Below, piece after piece: positions 36,011 through 47,533 of a stretch of 64,000 nucleotides of DNA. The position numbers were made by a program, and so were the translations under genes. Position 1 is the stretch's first letter, and each line of letters starts with the position of its first letter. A model generated the notes under the pieces. The model did no database searches and was not told where the DNA came from. It saw nothing but the letters and a program-made list of their open reading frames with translations. The DNA is from Allium sativum (taxonomy: Eukaryota; Streptophyta; Magnoliopsida; Asparagales; Amaryllidaceae), in the NCBI GenBank assembly GCA_030737875.1, contig CM060924.1:150096197-150160196 (forward strand). The letters run 5' to 3'.

Positions 36011-36742
36011 GACATGATATATGGTACCCATGCCGTCTATGATTGATAGTTATGATTTGAAATAGTTTTCAAAACATAAAAACACTAGCAATAATATCAA
36101 ATGCCTTTGTTTTATTCGTATCAATCATATTTTGGCCATTATAAGGTAAAACTCTATCCTCCGGTTTGCGTTGCATTGTGTGATGGGAACTGAGTCTTAT
36201 AACGGCTTCATCTTTATAAAAAGCATAGCGATGTTTAAAAGAAAGATTTATTTTAAAGCACTGGCAATCCAATGGAGTAAACCCGTTCCACGAAAGTGGC
36301 GTGGTCCTGTGATTAGCCAATTATATATGTGTTGAGTAGATTTCTCATACCAGTCCCACGACTGACTCGTAGTTTGTTTCACTCTCAAACTCGGGTGCCC
36401 CTTTTTCTACATGGGCAGCCTTGTATTCAGGTTTAGCTGGTTCTTTCTGGATAGCTGGAGCTGAAGATGGATTCTATCATTTATTTCTTTTTATGCTGTT
36501 CAGCTCCTATTGTACATATTTTGTTTATTTCCGCTGTAGACATTTATGTATAGCTGAACTGTATTTGTACTAAGTAAGATCCTGTATACTGTGTAACTCT
36601 GATGATTACTTTTATCCAGTATATTTTGTTGTTCATTCTGGTGTATTTATTTAATTCTGTTCTGCTATCATATGTTTCTGTGTTATATTCCAAAAGATAA
36701 CCTTGTTTCCGTGAGAACGGGAAATCGGGTCGTCTCAATCTA

Positions 36743-37798
36743 AATACTCTAAGATGTGTATATACAGGATCACATCCCATCCATGCTCTCTCTGGAATGT
36801 CAAGCCCCAATGGAATATATGGAGAACTGTTGATCAGATAAACTGCTGTATTCACTGCTTCAGCCCAAAATGACTTTGGTAGATCGGACATCTTCAACAT
36901 GCATCGCACCTTCTCCACAATGGTTCTATTCATCCTCTCAGCTACACCATTGTGTTGTGGAGTGCCTGGAACTATCTTCACATGTCGAATACCATATTGC
37001 GCACAATTATTCTTGAACTCATGTGAAGTATACTCTCCACCATTGTCTGAACGAAGGCACTTCAACTTGCTTTCTGTCTCCCTTTCCACCAGAACATGAA
37101 ACTTCTGAAAAGTTTCAAACACTTGGCTTTTAGTCTTCAAAATGTAAATCCATGTCTTTCTAGTAGCATCATCAGTAAAAGTGACAAAATATTTGTTGCC
37201 ACCATTGGATTCAACCTCAATAGGACCACATACATCTGAATGTACAAGCTCCAACTTAGCCTTCTTTCTTATAGACTTTCTAGCAAAAGAAGCTCTATGT
37301 TGTTTTCCTGCTAAGCAATGATCACAAGGGTTAAGAGAAATTGAAGTATTGACAGGAATAAGAGATTTACCTGCTAAACATTTCAAACCCTTTTCACTCA
37401 TGTGTCCCAATCTTCTATGCCACAAATTAAGAGAATATTTTTCTTCCACTGCATTGAGCTTACCAAAACATACAGTCAAATATGTCTTGTACAAAGAACA
37501 ACACAACTCGCCTCTTACAATTGTCATGGATCCCTTGGATAATTTCCACTTGCCACTCTCAAATGTGTGACGAAAGCCTTCTTGATCGAGAATATGAGCT
37601 GAAAGGAAATTAAGACGTAAATCCGGAATATGGCGTACACCTTTCAATGTAAGCATGCATCCAACATTAGTCTTCACACGAATATCACCTATCCCAACAA
37701 TGCTTGTTGAACTCTAGTTACCCATTTTGACACTGCCAAAATCACCTGCTTTATAATTCAAAAAGTACTCTCTCTTAGGAACACAATGATATGAAGCA
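36743..37798 (-). pseudogene. Copia protease end and integrase
   Basis: Integrase of the copia element. The zinc finger has HRRLGH and CDHC, followed by the catalytic core with D (HSDVCGP), D (RSDNGGEY) and E (HNGVAERMNRT). The frame is open from about 37677. Above it lies the end of the protease domain, shifted by one base at about 37798 next to the DTG active site and interrupted by TAG at 37714-37716. At 36743 the coding sequence is cut by the solo LTR, so the open frame reads a few residues into that insertion. Confidence 0.9.
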
Positions 37799-38728
37799 CC
37801 CTGTATCAACCAGGCAATCTGTACTGTTAACATGATGACATTCACTAGTTGCGCAAATTAAAGTGACATCATCATCACTTTTAGAGGCTACTACTGCAAC
37901 ATTTTTATCATCGCCTTCTTTTTGAAAATCGGTCTTCTTTGCATGTTCTCTTTTCCAACGAAAGCAATATTTTTTAATATGGTCAGGCTTCTTGCAATAG
38001 TTGCATATGAAGTGATTCTTTCCATCACTAGACTTGGATCTTCCTCTTGAGTTATCACGGCCTTTGGGTCCTTTGCTCTTGCTTCTTCCTCTATTCTCCA
38101 CAACAAGAGCTTGTGAATTGTCAACTCCAATCTCCTTTCTTCTAATTTCTTCATTAAACATGCTTTCTTTGTTCACATCCAAAGATAGCACACCATCTGG
38201 AGCTGAATTACTAATGGTCACAGCTAAATTTTCCCAACTATCTGGCAAAGAACTCAATAAGAACAAAGCTTGCAACTCATCACCAAAATTGATCTTCAAA
38301 GTTGTCAACTTGTTAATAATGTCTTGGAAATCACTAAGATGCTGAGAAACTGACTTTCCACCTTTCAACTTTAGATTAACAAGCCTTTTAATCAATGAGG
38401 CTTTGTTATGGGTTGTTTTCCTCTCATACAAACCTTCTAATTTCGTCCACAAATCATATGGATCGGTTTCTTGTGACACATGGTAGAAAATTCTAATGTC
38501 AACCCACTGTCTAATTGTTCCTAAAGTTTTCCTTTTCAACTTTATCCATTCATTCTCTTCCATTTTATCGGGTTTAGAAGGTTTAGAGATAATACCACTC
38601 GAACTAGTGACGATTTCAATAGGGTCACGTAAATCCTTGCAATATAACAAGTCTTCCATCATATGTCTCCAAATAGAATAGTTGGTTGATGTCAACTTAA
38701 TCATTGAGCTATGATTGCCCGACTCCAT
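37799..38728 (-). pseudogene. Copia gag and start of protease
   Basis: Gag begins at ATG 38728 with the copia gag motif STNYSIWRHMMEDLL and a capsid-like helical domain. It has one CCHC knuckle (CNYCKKPDHIKKYC). The protease active site DTG is visible at about 37799-37807, after which an extra base shifts the frame and a stop follows at about 37775. Gag itself is uninterrupted. Confidence 0.9.
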
Positions 38729-38752
38729 GGTGTGATAAATAATTTACCTCAA

Positions 38753-38764
38753 GCTCTGATACCA
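38753..38764 (-). other. Primer binding site of the copia element
   Basis: The minus strand reads TGGTATCAGAGC three bases after the 5' LTR, as for initiator-Met tRNA priming. Confidence 0.92.
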
Positions 38765-38767
38765 ATT

Positions 38768-39479
38768 TGATAAGATCGATTAAGGGTTACTACAAGCTAC
38801 ACCCACAATATCACACATAAGACAATCAACCAACACACCATTCAAACTAAAAAGATACAATGAAAGTAAAATAGCAAGACACAAGATTTTATACGTGGAA
38901 AACCTTTTCGATGTGAAGAGTAAAAACCACGAGACTTCTTAAGGAGTCTACCCTCTTCTCTTATTGATAAACCAAAGGGGGAAAACAGCCCCAAAATGTT
39001 TACAAAAGATTCGCTACTAATCACCGGAATCCAAAACAATAAGAGATGTAAAAAGATGTAAGAAAACACCATATGCATGCACTTCAGGCCAGCGGTGAAT
39101 CGAGCAAGAATCAAGCTCAATTTGAAGACCAAAACACCTGGAAGAAGATGATAAATGACAAAAAACTGCTGCTGCCCTATGAGACCAGATCTGGTTATTT
39201 TTAGCCCTCTTTTCTTTTAATGTGCATGCCAAATATGTGAGTAATTTTCCAAGTGTCTTCCTTGAAAAGAAAAGATGTTGTTGCACAAAAGGCATGCTTG
39301 CACAACAATTCTGAGAAAAAGAAAAAAACCAAAAAATCCCACCCACAAATTAAGCATGGCCGCCTAAATAAAAATATGCCAAATATGTTTGCATAAAAAT
39401 ATACCAAATATGCCCGCATAAAAATATGCCAAATATGCCTGCATAAAAATATGCCAAATATGGGCTGGAATAACCAACA
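38768..39479 (-). repeat. Copia 5' LTR (712 bp)
   Basis: The sequence runs from TGATAAGATC to AACCAACA and is about 94-95% identical to 15894-16601 by hand count (about 39 differences). Confidence 0.93.
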
Positions 39480-40315
39480 AGTACTTACAAAAATACACCT
39501 AACATTTTAAAAACAATTACACATATGCTCATTAGTATACCGAAGACCAAAAGTTCTAGTACCTTCTTTCTGATTAGCTAAAACATTGTATTTAGGTTGC
39601 TGGCTAAAACTTAATTAAAAAGTAATTGATCAAACCATAAAATATTCATACTCATTTTCCTTAACAAATCAAAAATGCAATTACTGTGTGCATACTATCC
39701 TTGATCCTGCACTTTGGAAAGGTGGGCAATAGTAATAACATAAAACCTGCAGACCATCCCAAATCTCATCAGGTTTATTGCTCATGGGAAAAGGAAAGTT
39801 TTAGTAGCATGGCATGCTTCTTTCGTAAGATACTTTTCTTGTATTATTCTAACACCAGAGCTATTTATTCACTTGTTCTAGTTTGATTTTGATTTTGCAT
39901 CTAAGTAGGATTCTATGACTGCTTAGAAATGTGTAACAACTGAACTACGTAATTTTCAACTGCTACTAGTTATATTACAGTAACTATGCAGTTCACTCAT
40001 TTTCAACTACTCCTAGTTTTTTGGTATGAGTACGAATTTGAAGAGCTTTATCTGCTACACCAAAATTTCAAAAAAGTAATTAATCAAACCATAAAATAAA
40101 AAGATTGTATTATTGTTTTTCACATCATAATATCAAATCGGTAAAGATCAATCCTGAGAACTGCTGTAGAAAGTTTGCAACATCGATAAAAAATCGGATA
40201 ACTGTTTCGAAATTACCTGACCAATGTCGATTATGAATTGACGAAATCGCGGGTATCTTCCAGCTTGATTCTTTAGCATCGAGGCGATTGGCTTAGAAGC
40301 TGTTTTCAGAACCAT

Positions 40316-41043
40316 TTTTTCCAGTTTGCTCCCTCCAAAATTAGGGTTTGGTAAGAGAAAATCAGAAAGACAGGATAGTTTGGGTCAATTTATATCCGTA
40401 ATGTTCTTGGGGAGAAAGAAAAGGACCGGGGAAAGGCCGATGACCAAACTGGCCAATGTTTTGAAATGGTCGTAATGGGTCGGTCTGTCAAATTTTAGCC
40501 TATCCTTTTATCCAACCCACTGACCCTTATTGGGTTTGACCCATTTAATTTGGTTTTTCTGATCCGACCTGCTTACAACAATCAAATAAAACATTAAAAA
40601 CCGACCTAACTCGTTGTACCCATCGTACCCTAATTTATTCTTGAATCTGCAAATGAAGATTACCCTATTTTACTCGTTCACTAATCACGATCCAGGAAAG
40701 AGGCGTTTCGTCGGATCTATGACAAAGTCACTTCCCTAGTTTGAATCTGTTTCCTCGAATTTGCAAACAATTACCTGCATTCGTTCTCCAGCTTAATATA
40801 CGTAAGTGCCACGGTAGATTATTTTATTTGCAATTATTTTGAAGATTTAATTTATGATGTTTGTTTTTCTAGTGTTTTCATCTTTGTATGTGAAATTTAT
40901 GGTTATAATTTCCAGAATTCTAGGTTAAACCTTTTCAAGTATTTTCCGTCTTCTTTACTAGTGCGAATGAACAAATTCGCTTCTTTTTTGGGATAAACTA
41001 ACTAGCTCGATTTATAATTATATATAAATTAATGTTAAACTTC
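40316..41043 (-). promoter_or_regulatory. Upstream flank and 5' UTR of U1 OPA3-like gene
   Basis: Going upstream of the ATG, the flank contains AACCCTAATTTTGG, typical of plant 5' UTRs, then AT-rich DNA. On the opposite strand, GTAAGTGCCACGG (about 40803) looks like a splice donor, so a divergent transcript is possible. No TATA box can be assigned with confidence. Confidence 0.4.
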
Positions 41044-41046
41044 GTT
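41044..41046. other. U1/U2 deletion junction (GTT microhomology)
   Basis: To the left the sequence follows the end of a unit (as at 49138-49143). To the right it follows the unit at 51411. About 2.27 kb present between U2 and U3 is missing here. GTT is common to both sides. Confidence 0.85.
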
Positions 41047-42372
41047 ATTATTCCTTGTGGTTGTTGGATTCATGAGTTTGTGAATTGGCCGGCTTGAGTT
41101 CAAAGCTGCCTGGAAGACCTTTGCCTCTTTCTTTCATTCAATTTTTGCTCCATCTCATTCAATGTTTGCTCCAGCCTATTCATTTTTTGCTCCAGCCAAC
41201 CGCTTATTTCATCAATTTCCTATAACACAGAATATCACCCAGGATAAAAGGAACAATGAATGATAATGATTAACGAAACAGCTCAATTCTTAAGTTGCTA
41301 AAGAGAATAATTTTCACAAATAAGAGAAGTGTATATTGCTTATGTATAAGAAAATCAGTAAACAAGCATTTTCTTTGATATCCAAACTACTCGGTTGAGT
41401 ATCACGTCAATGATTTTCTTTTTAAGATCACCATACAGTTATGCAGAAATATAATATAATGAAATACTGATAATTTGCCAAATGAATAGTGGTACTGGAA
41501 AGAAAATGCTTACGGATCTATATGCACTGGATAAGGACATATAAAAATGCATGTATGTGATTTTTCTACTCCCTTTGAAAAAAAAAAAGGAATGAATCAA
41601 GCTTTCAGTTCTAAACTCTGGAAGATGTATCCTAACTAGAAGCGCCAACAGAACATTTATGATCTTAATCAAGAACTAAATGAAGCTGCAGTAGCTCAAA
41701 ACCTAGTCTCATTGACGAACGTAACTTGCTTTTACCAGCTTCGCCAACCAGCGTGGGTAACTACGTATATGGATACTCAAATTATTTCCCAAGCTGAACA
41801 AATAAAAATGAAGATATTTGCCAATGCAAAAAATGTCTTTAAAAAATATTTTTATCTCAGATTTATGTTTCAATGATAATTAGTGTTTATAGGAAAGAAA
41901 GAAAAAAAGGGGATATTTTGAGTTTAAATGTCTCTAGATCCCAAAAGTACAGAGGATCCTCCAGAGGCATCAGATGTGCATACATGGGTACCTTAAAATT
42001 TTGTTCAACCCTTTCTTCCGTTTTAGCTAACTTTGATTTAGCTCTTCTGTGCATCTCATATGTTAGCCCAGCGGCAGCAACCTAAGAAAGCCAACAATAG
42101 ACAATCAGCATGCACTGCAGTCCAAAACTGTGAAAATGGTAGCAACCTTTTCGTAGAGCAGTTTATATGTCTTTTGCACAATGATATGAAATAACAAAAA
42201 AGAAAGATTCAATTATCTGGTAATAAATAACACACCGGGAAAACAACAAGCACTCCAATTAATCCAGAAGAAGCTCGAATTGCTTTTTTTCATTGAGAGG
42301 CCGTATCTCTACATCAGTAGTTCTATGACCATCTATGCCCCTTTGCATAGTAGTGGTGAATCGACGGTAACC

Positions 42373-45252
42373 CTAATTTCAAAAGCAATGTAAGAGTCTG
42401 AGTTGCAATGCAAAAGCCAGAAGGCATTATTTTGTATACTAATTATGAGATATATGCTGGGATTTTTAAAGAGAACACGCCGGTAATTAGGAGGACGATG
42501 GTATTTATTATTTTTACGCATTAAATATGTTGACTGATACATTTATAAATACATAGAACCACAATGGCAAATAAGTCTGTTATCATTCAATTAAATGTAT
42601 AAAACTTTTAGTTACAGATACAAGAACCACAGGCCATGGCCGTACATTTCTGAAGACCCATCTCAGTCAGCTAGGACCAAACAAAATAATTTTGCATGCA
42701 ATGTTGGCTAGGTTAAAATTTATTTATCCATGCTCCTTGCGCTACAACCATGCCATACATTCCAATACTAGTTATATATTTTGAAATGAAATGAACTCAA
42801 ATTTATTAGATATGTTCTTATACCATTCATGACCATCTTCACAAAACTGAGATTATTATGCAATTTCCAGCACATTCCAAAATGTTAAGTTAATATCAAC
42901 CATTGAATTCAACCATTAACCTGAAGAAGAAAAAAATCAAATATTTTATTATTATAGAATTATCCAATCAAACCAAATTTATATGAAGATATCCCTTTTT
43001 TCAAAAGTAAATAAAAAATAATAATCTACTTTCATAGACTAGGGATGTAGATTGGGTCGCCCCAACCACACTCGTATCCCAATATTAGCCGAACTATTAC
43101 GGTGGCACTTTTCGATCTTGTCGATTTAATACCATCATTGCATGCCTCCGCAAATGAAAAACAGCTAAAATGTGGTTGTCAAAAATCGAACCTTCTCCCT
43201 CTGCTGGGGAGATGAGAGCCCTTGCCGACCTTGCTAGAGCTGCTGACAGACGAAGATTATCTTGAACGATATAAGAACATATTCACAAAGTTTGATTCCA
43301 TTTTGAGCTGTATCTTTGAAAAGAAGGCAGCACAAGGGATGTACTCCCTCTCTTCCCATATGTGTGTTATACGTACATACGCTAACATATGTGCGCACAC
43401 ATGCATGCATGCGTGCTTGTGTGCATATTTAACTATGTACGTCAATACATCTAATAGCATATTTTGCACCTCGTTTTTGTTCCTTGGATTCATATCATTG
43501 ATTATGTAATGTTGACTGCATCATTAATTCAATGTTAATAGCGACATGCCAACAATGCCAACGTCATTAAACCCAATCAATCTCGTAGTCCACAATTATA
43601 TAGAAATGGGATGCAGCATTTCAAAAAGCCCCTTAATGTGCGGGTGCGTGCGCGCACACACCCAAATCATCCTTAATTTTGGTAAATTTGAGAAATCCTG
43701 ACATACTCAAAATAATATTTCAAATCGACTATTAAAATTAATATTTTAACTATTGATTCTGACTTAACATTTCGAGCATATTAGATGTTTCAAAACGATA
43801 TCAATTATTGTGGACACGATGCTCGTAGTGAAGACTGAACATCTTAAAGTTCCAATTAATTTCAAATAGTATAACACTAAAACCTTAGCGGTGCAAAATG
43901 TAGTTGCACCGTACCTACATACATATATGTGTGTGTGCACGCACGCGTTTGTGCACATACAAACACACACATGCAGACGCGCACCACTCACGTGTGTGCA
44001 TGTATATGGCTCAACTACACCTCTCTCTAATACACCACAACTGTTTTCTAAACTGCACATGTAAGTGTATGGACAATCGTAGTGTAGCATATAAAATAAT
44101 GGTATGGAATCCAATGCACAAAACTTTGCACTATACAAGAGTACAAATGGAGTTTACTTGGAACAAATATTTTCTACAATAAAAATTCAAGAGATCCTCC
44201 AAACAAGAAACAACGACCAAGAATAAAACCATTTTTATCAATAAGGTTATCCCTTTATATGCAGTAACATAATGAAGATGGATAAAGTATTGTTCATATT
44301 TGAACACAAAGGGAGAAAGCGATATGATTAATCATTAATGAGAATGTATCGTCAAATCTCACGTTGCTTGTACGGTTGACTTTAAAAGTATAATGTGCTT
44401 GTCCTACCACGTTTGAAATCAAGAGACGTTTGTATGTTTTATTTTAATAGCATCCCAGCAGAGTGGAGATACTCAAAAATGCAAAAAAGATTTTTTTTTT
44501 TTTTTTTTTTAATGCCGCTTTAGCAGGGAGAATTCAAGTGTTGAAATGAAATTTTGTCCCTTTTTCCCCCAAGCGTCATCCTATAAACCAGGAAATGATC
44601 CTCGTTTATGGTATAAACAAATGAAGTGTTGATTATAGTATAAACATCAATCTGTTCGGTGTCCATAGTCTTCAAAACAAAACTTATAAAACAGTTTTCT
44701 GAAATACAAAAAACTGTTTAAACTCGAATAGTGGGAGGAATTTATATTTTTTTCAGTTTCCTCATTCCAAAATCCAGCACCATACTGGAGATGCTCTGAT
44801 GACTATAATGATAAATGCCAACGGTGGTATTTCCAAAGTCCACATATACACTTTCCCTTGTCCAAATACTACTAAAACAATGGAATGACATGCTTTGTAT
44901 AATACTGTACTTTTACCTAAGACCACAAGTTCTATGATTGGCAAATGCCAGCTTACATTTGTAAGTACTTACAAAATTACACCTAACATTTTAAAAACAA
45001 TTACACATATGCTCATTAGTATACCGAAGACCAAAATTTCTAGTACCGAAGACCAAAAGTTCTAGTACCTTCTTTCTGATTAGCTAAAACATTGTATTTA
45101 GGTTGCTGGCTAAAACTTAATTAAAAAGTAATTAATCAAACCATAAAATATTCATACTCATTTTCCTTAACAAATCAAAAATGCAATTACTGTGTGTATA
45201 CTATCCTTGATCCTGCACTTTGGAAAGGTGGGCAATAGTAATAACATAAAAC
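42373..45252. other. OPA3 intron 1 of U2, part before element D
   Basis: This AT-rich intron sequence contains the unassigned plus-strand frame (about 43222) and the GT/CA block (43912-44009). A T homopolymer at about 44491-44510 is much longer than the one in U3. No gene is supported. Confidence 0.6.
45248..45252. repeat. TSD of element D in U2, left copy (AAAAC)
   Basis: AAAAC is repeated at 47990-47994. The empty site with a single AAAAC is in U1 at 39742-39746. Confidence 0.93.
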
Positions 45253-45804
45253 TGTAATGGCCACTTTGTACTGCCATGGTCATAAAGAAGAAAGCCTGCT
45301 GTTTACAGGAAAATTAAGGGTAAAGACAGTATGGCTTGGGGACTCTACATGAGGACTGTTCAGTTGTGCATGCCTCAGATCTGCGTGTATGTGCATACTG
45401 TTGTATTTTGTATTTCAAATGCAAATGGGCCGTGCTATTGAATGTGTAAAGTTGATGTAATTAGAAGCTTTGTTACTAATTGGTACCATTTGTTTTGAGG
45501 CCAAAAATGGGCTTGATTGATCGGCCTGTAGCTAGCATGTTCAGGTATAAATAAGAGTGTTGGTCGCATTTTTAATAGGATGGATGAAAAGTGATCAAAT
45601 TCTAGAGCAATTCTATCATAGTTTGTAGCTGTTATTTCCATTTCAAGTAGTTACTTTCAGTACCTTAGTTACATTAGTTTACAATTTCCTGTAGCTTTCA
45701 TAGCCTTAGTTTGTTAGCTGTAGCTTTAGTTCTTACCAGTAATTAGTTTCCAGAAGTTCAAGAAAAACAATGGCCATGGCCGCCTATTCAAGATGGTCGT
45801 ATCA
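45253..45804 (+). repeat. Element D (U2) 5' LTR, 552 bp
   Basis: The LTR runs from TGTAATGGCC to CGTATCA. A TATAAATA box is at 45546-45553. The 3' LTR is 4 bp longer because GTTA is duplicated; the same difference exists in U3. Confidence 0.92.
45546..45553 (+). promoter_or_regulatory. TATA box of element D LTR (U2)
   Basis: TATAAATA lies about 225 bp before the ORF start. Matching boxes are in every element D LTR (for example 55885-55892). Confidence 0.65.
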
Positions 45805-47533
45805 TTTGGTATCAGAGCGAGCGACTGGGTTAACCTTCGACAACCAGTCAGATGCTTATTCCGGCAATGCATCTCAATCTCCACATCAATATCAAGAACC
45901 AAATCAAGATTGGTTCAAGCAACAATGAGGATATCTGAATCAGCCTCTACATCCTCCACCACCGCCAAAACACTATCAAGATCCATATGTTAATTATCCG
46001 TACGCTATGCCAGCCTACCCATCAGTTTACCCACCTGTACATGCAACTGGTCCCTATCAAATTCAAGAGAGTAGTAACGGCAATGGATACTCCAAGTCAG
46101 TAACCACAAAAGGAGCTTTACATCAATCAGCACCTTACACAACAATGGCTGCAAGAACTAATACTCCACCACCAAAAAATTCGCTGCCCTATTACCCCGA
46201 ACATATAGCACCCAGAGATCCACTTGCAGATCAAAGAACCACATCATTTGCACCAAGAACCGCCTTGCAACAGCCAAGAAATGCTCCATACTCCAAAAAC
46301 CCTCCTTCATCCTCTCAAGAATGTCAACAAGCACCCCAAAACCATCAAGAGCACTCACAAAAGCCGACCGCTAACTCCAAAAATCAGTTTCTAAATTCAA
46401 AAACTGCTCCTAATAGCATTCCTCAAATTCGAGAATTTGAATCATCGTCGAGGTTGATATTGGATCTAGAGCATTCAATTGAGAAATTGGAATCGATGGA
46501 GTTGAGCAACATCATCAAATCTATCCTATCTATCAACAAGAATCTTAGTGATACTATTATTCCCCTTCAAGACAACCTACCATCATGTCAAATTTCAAAT
46601 TCTGAGACAAAGAAATTCATTAGGTTCCCACATAGAATTTGGGGAATTTGTCTTGAATTGACAAAACAATATCCTACAGGTTATGATTTGGAGCTTAACG
46701 AATTCGGACTCTTCGCTATTGCCTTGGATGAACTAATAAAGAACCGCCGTGTTGCTGCGCCTACCACCAAAACTCTGGCCGAAGACAGCGACTCAAAATA
46801 TGTAGACATGTTGGAAAGGAGAAAAGATGAAATATGTAATGTGGCAGACGTAGAAAACTTGGCTGAAAATGAAGAGAAGGAAGAAGGCAAATCCAAAAAT
46901 GATGAGAGAAGCTATATTGTTGTAGATAAGCAAGTGGGTCCAGAATTTAGTGAATCAAATGAAGAGATTGATGGAAATAGAGATATAATTCAAAAAGCTA
47001 ATATGAGTACAGTGTTGATTCAGCATGAAAAAGTGGAGGGAAAAACTGAGACAACTGTTGTTCATATTAAATCAGAAATTGGTAGTTTAGCCGCATTATC
47101 CTTTACACCATTATCCATGAAGCCTAAACATGCTCAGCAACTAAGACATGGTGCAGAAATAAAAACTTGCATCATGTTTGTATGCTCAGGACAGCAGTAC
47201 AATCATGAGATTATTTCCATATTTGACCCAGAAGGCTATCTTTTAGAAGGTGGAAGGATGTACCAGTATTGGAATAAGGCAGCGAACACTTATATTGAGA
47301 AAGTTAAGGGGACCTTTTCTTTTAAGGCTGTCATTAGTCATGAGAATCAACACGTACCGTACAAGCCACCGTGGCCACTTCCTTGTTGTCACTCGACCAT
47401 GAGGACATGGTCGTTTTTGAAGAGGGAGGGAGTTGTAATGGCCACTTTGTACTGCCATGGTCATGAAGAAGAAAGCCTGTTGTTTACACGAAAATTAAGG
47501 GTGAAGACAGTATTGCTTGGGGACTCTGCATGA
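45770..47533 (+). pseudogene. Element D ORF (U2), nonsense codon near the start
   Basis: This is the same frame as the intact 587-aa ORF of U3, from ATG 45770 to TGA at 47533. A TGA at 45926-45928 replaces a Gly codon of the U3 copy (about residue 53). Otherwise the frame is open, and translation could only resume at a later ATG such as 46007. The ORF begins in the 5' LTR and ends 100 bp into the 3' LTR, as in U3. Function is unknown. Confidence 0.85.
45807..45818 (+). other. Primer binding site of element D (U2)
   Basis: TGGTATCAGAGC lies two bases after the 5' LTR and is inside the ORF. Confidence 0.9.

Larger units (their letters stand above)
30582..36737. mobile_element. Solo-LTR-like insertion of 6156 bp, non-coding
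   Basis: The sequence starts TGTAACGACCC and ends GGGTCGTCTCA, giving TG...CA ends, an imperfect 11-bp inverted terminal match and a 5-bp TSD with one mismatch. No primer binding site, polypurine tract, second LTR or coding domain is visible inside. It therefore looks like a solo LTR of an unusually long-LTR gypsy-type element. A large non-coding LTR-flanked element whose LTRs I failed to see is less likely. It interrupts the copia integrase. The interior has several tandem-repeat blocks, homopolymer C tracts and a (TA)n tract. Orientation is unknown. Confidence 0.8.
15894..39479 (-). mobile_element. Ty1/copia retrotransposon carrying two nested insertions
   Basis: This is a minus-strand copia element: 5' LTR at 38768-39479, PBS at 38753-38764, gag, protease, integrase, RT-RNase H, polypurine tract and 3' LTR at 15894-16601. 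Without its guests (element B and the solo LTR) it is about 5.6 kb, a normal copia length. Its TSD is AGTAC. The coding region has one frameshift and three nonsense codons besides the two insertions. Hand-counted LTR divergence is about 5-6%, older than the elements it contains. The lineage may be Tork/Tnt1-like, which is not certain. Confidence 0.93.
1417..40315 (-). pseudogene. OPA3: OPA3-like gene, copy U1, broken by transposons
   Basis: This is an OPA3-family gene (optic atrophy 3; mitochondrial membrane-associated protein). Coding exons on the minus strand are exon 1 at 40217-40315, exon 2 split into 12901-12941 and 2611-2707, exon 3 at 2362-2451 and exon 4 at 1417-1584. Exon lengths (99, 138, 90, 168 nt) equal those of the intact U3 copy once the element A insertion and one TSD copy are removed. 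All three introns keep GT...AG. The frame carries several amino-acid changes from U3 (for example Ile and Met-Leu in exon 3) but no stop or small frameshift. The gene therefore looks as if it was functional until element A entered exon 2. Intron 1 (12942-40216) also carries the hAT MITE and the 23.6-kb copia nest. With a 10.2-kb insertion in an exon, a normal product is very unlikely. Confidence 0.88.
39480..41046. repeat. Tandem unit U1, segment c (OPA3 exon 1 and upstream flank)
   Basis: The unit resumes with the copia TSD (39480-39484). It holds the end of intron 1, exon 1 of the OPA3-like gene (40217-40315) and the upstream flank. The site that carries element D in U2 and U3 is empty here (AAAAC at 39742-39746, once). 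The flank has 154 bp (40524-40677) that U2 and U3 lack. Confidence 0.92.
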
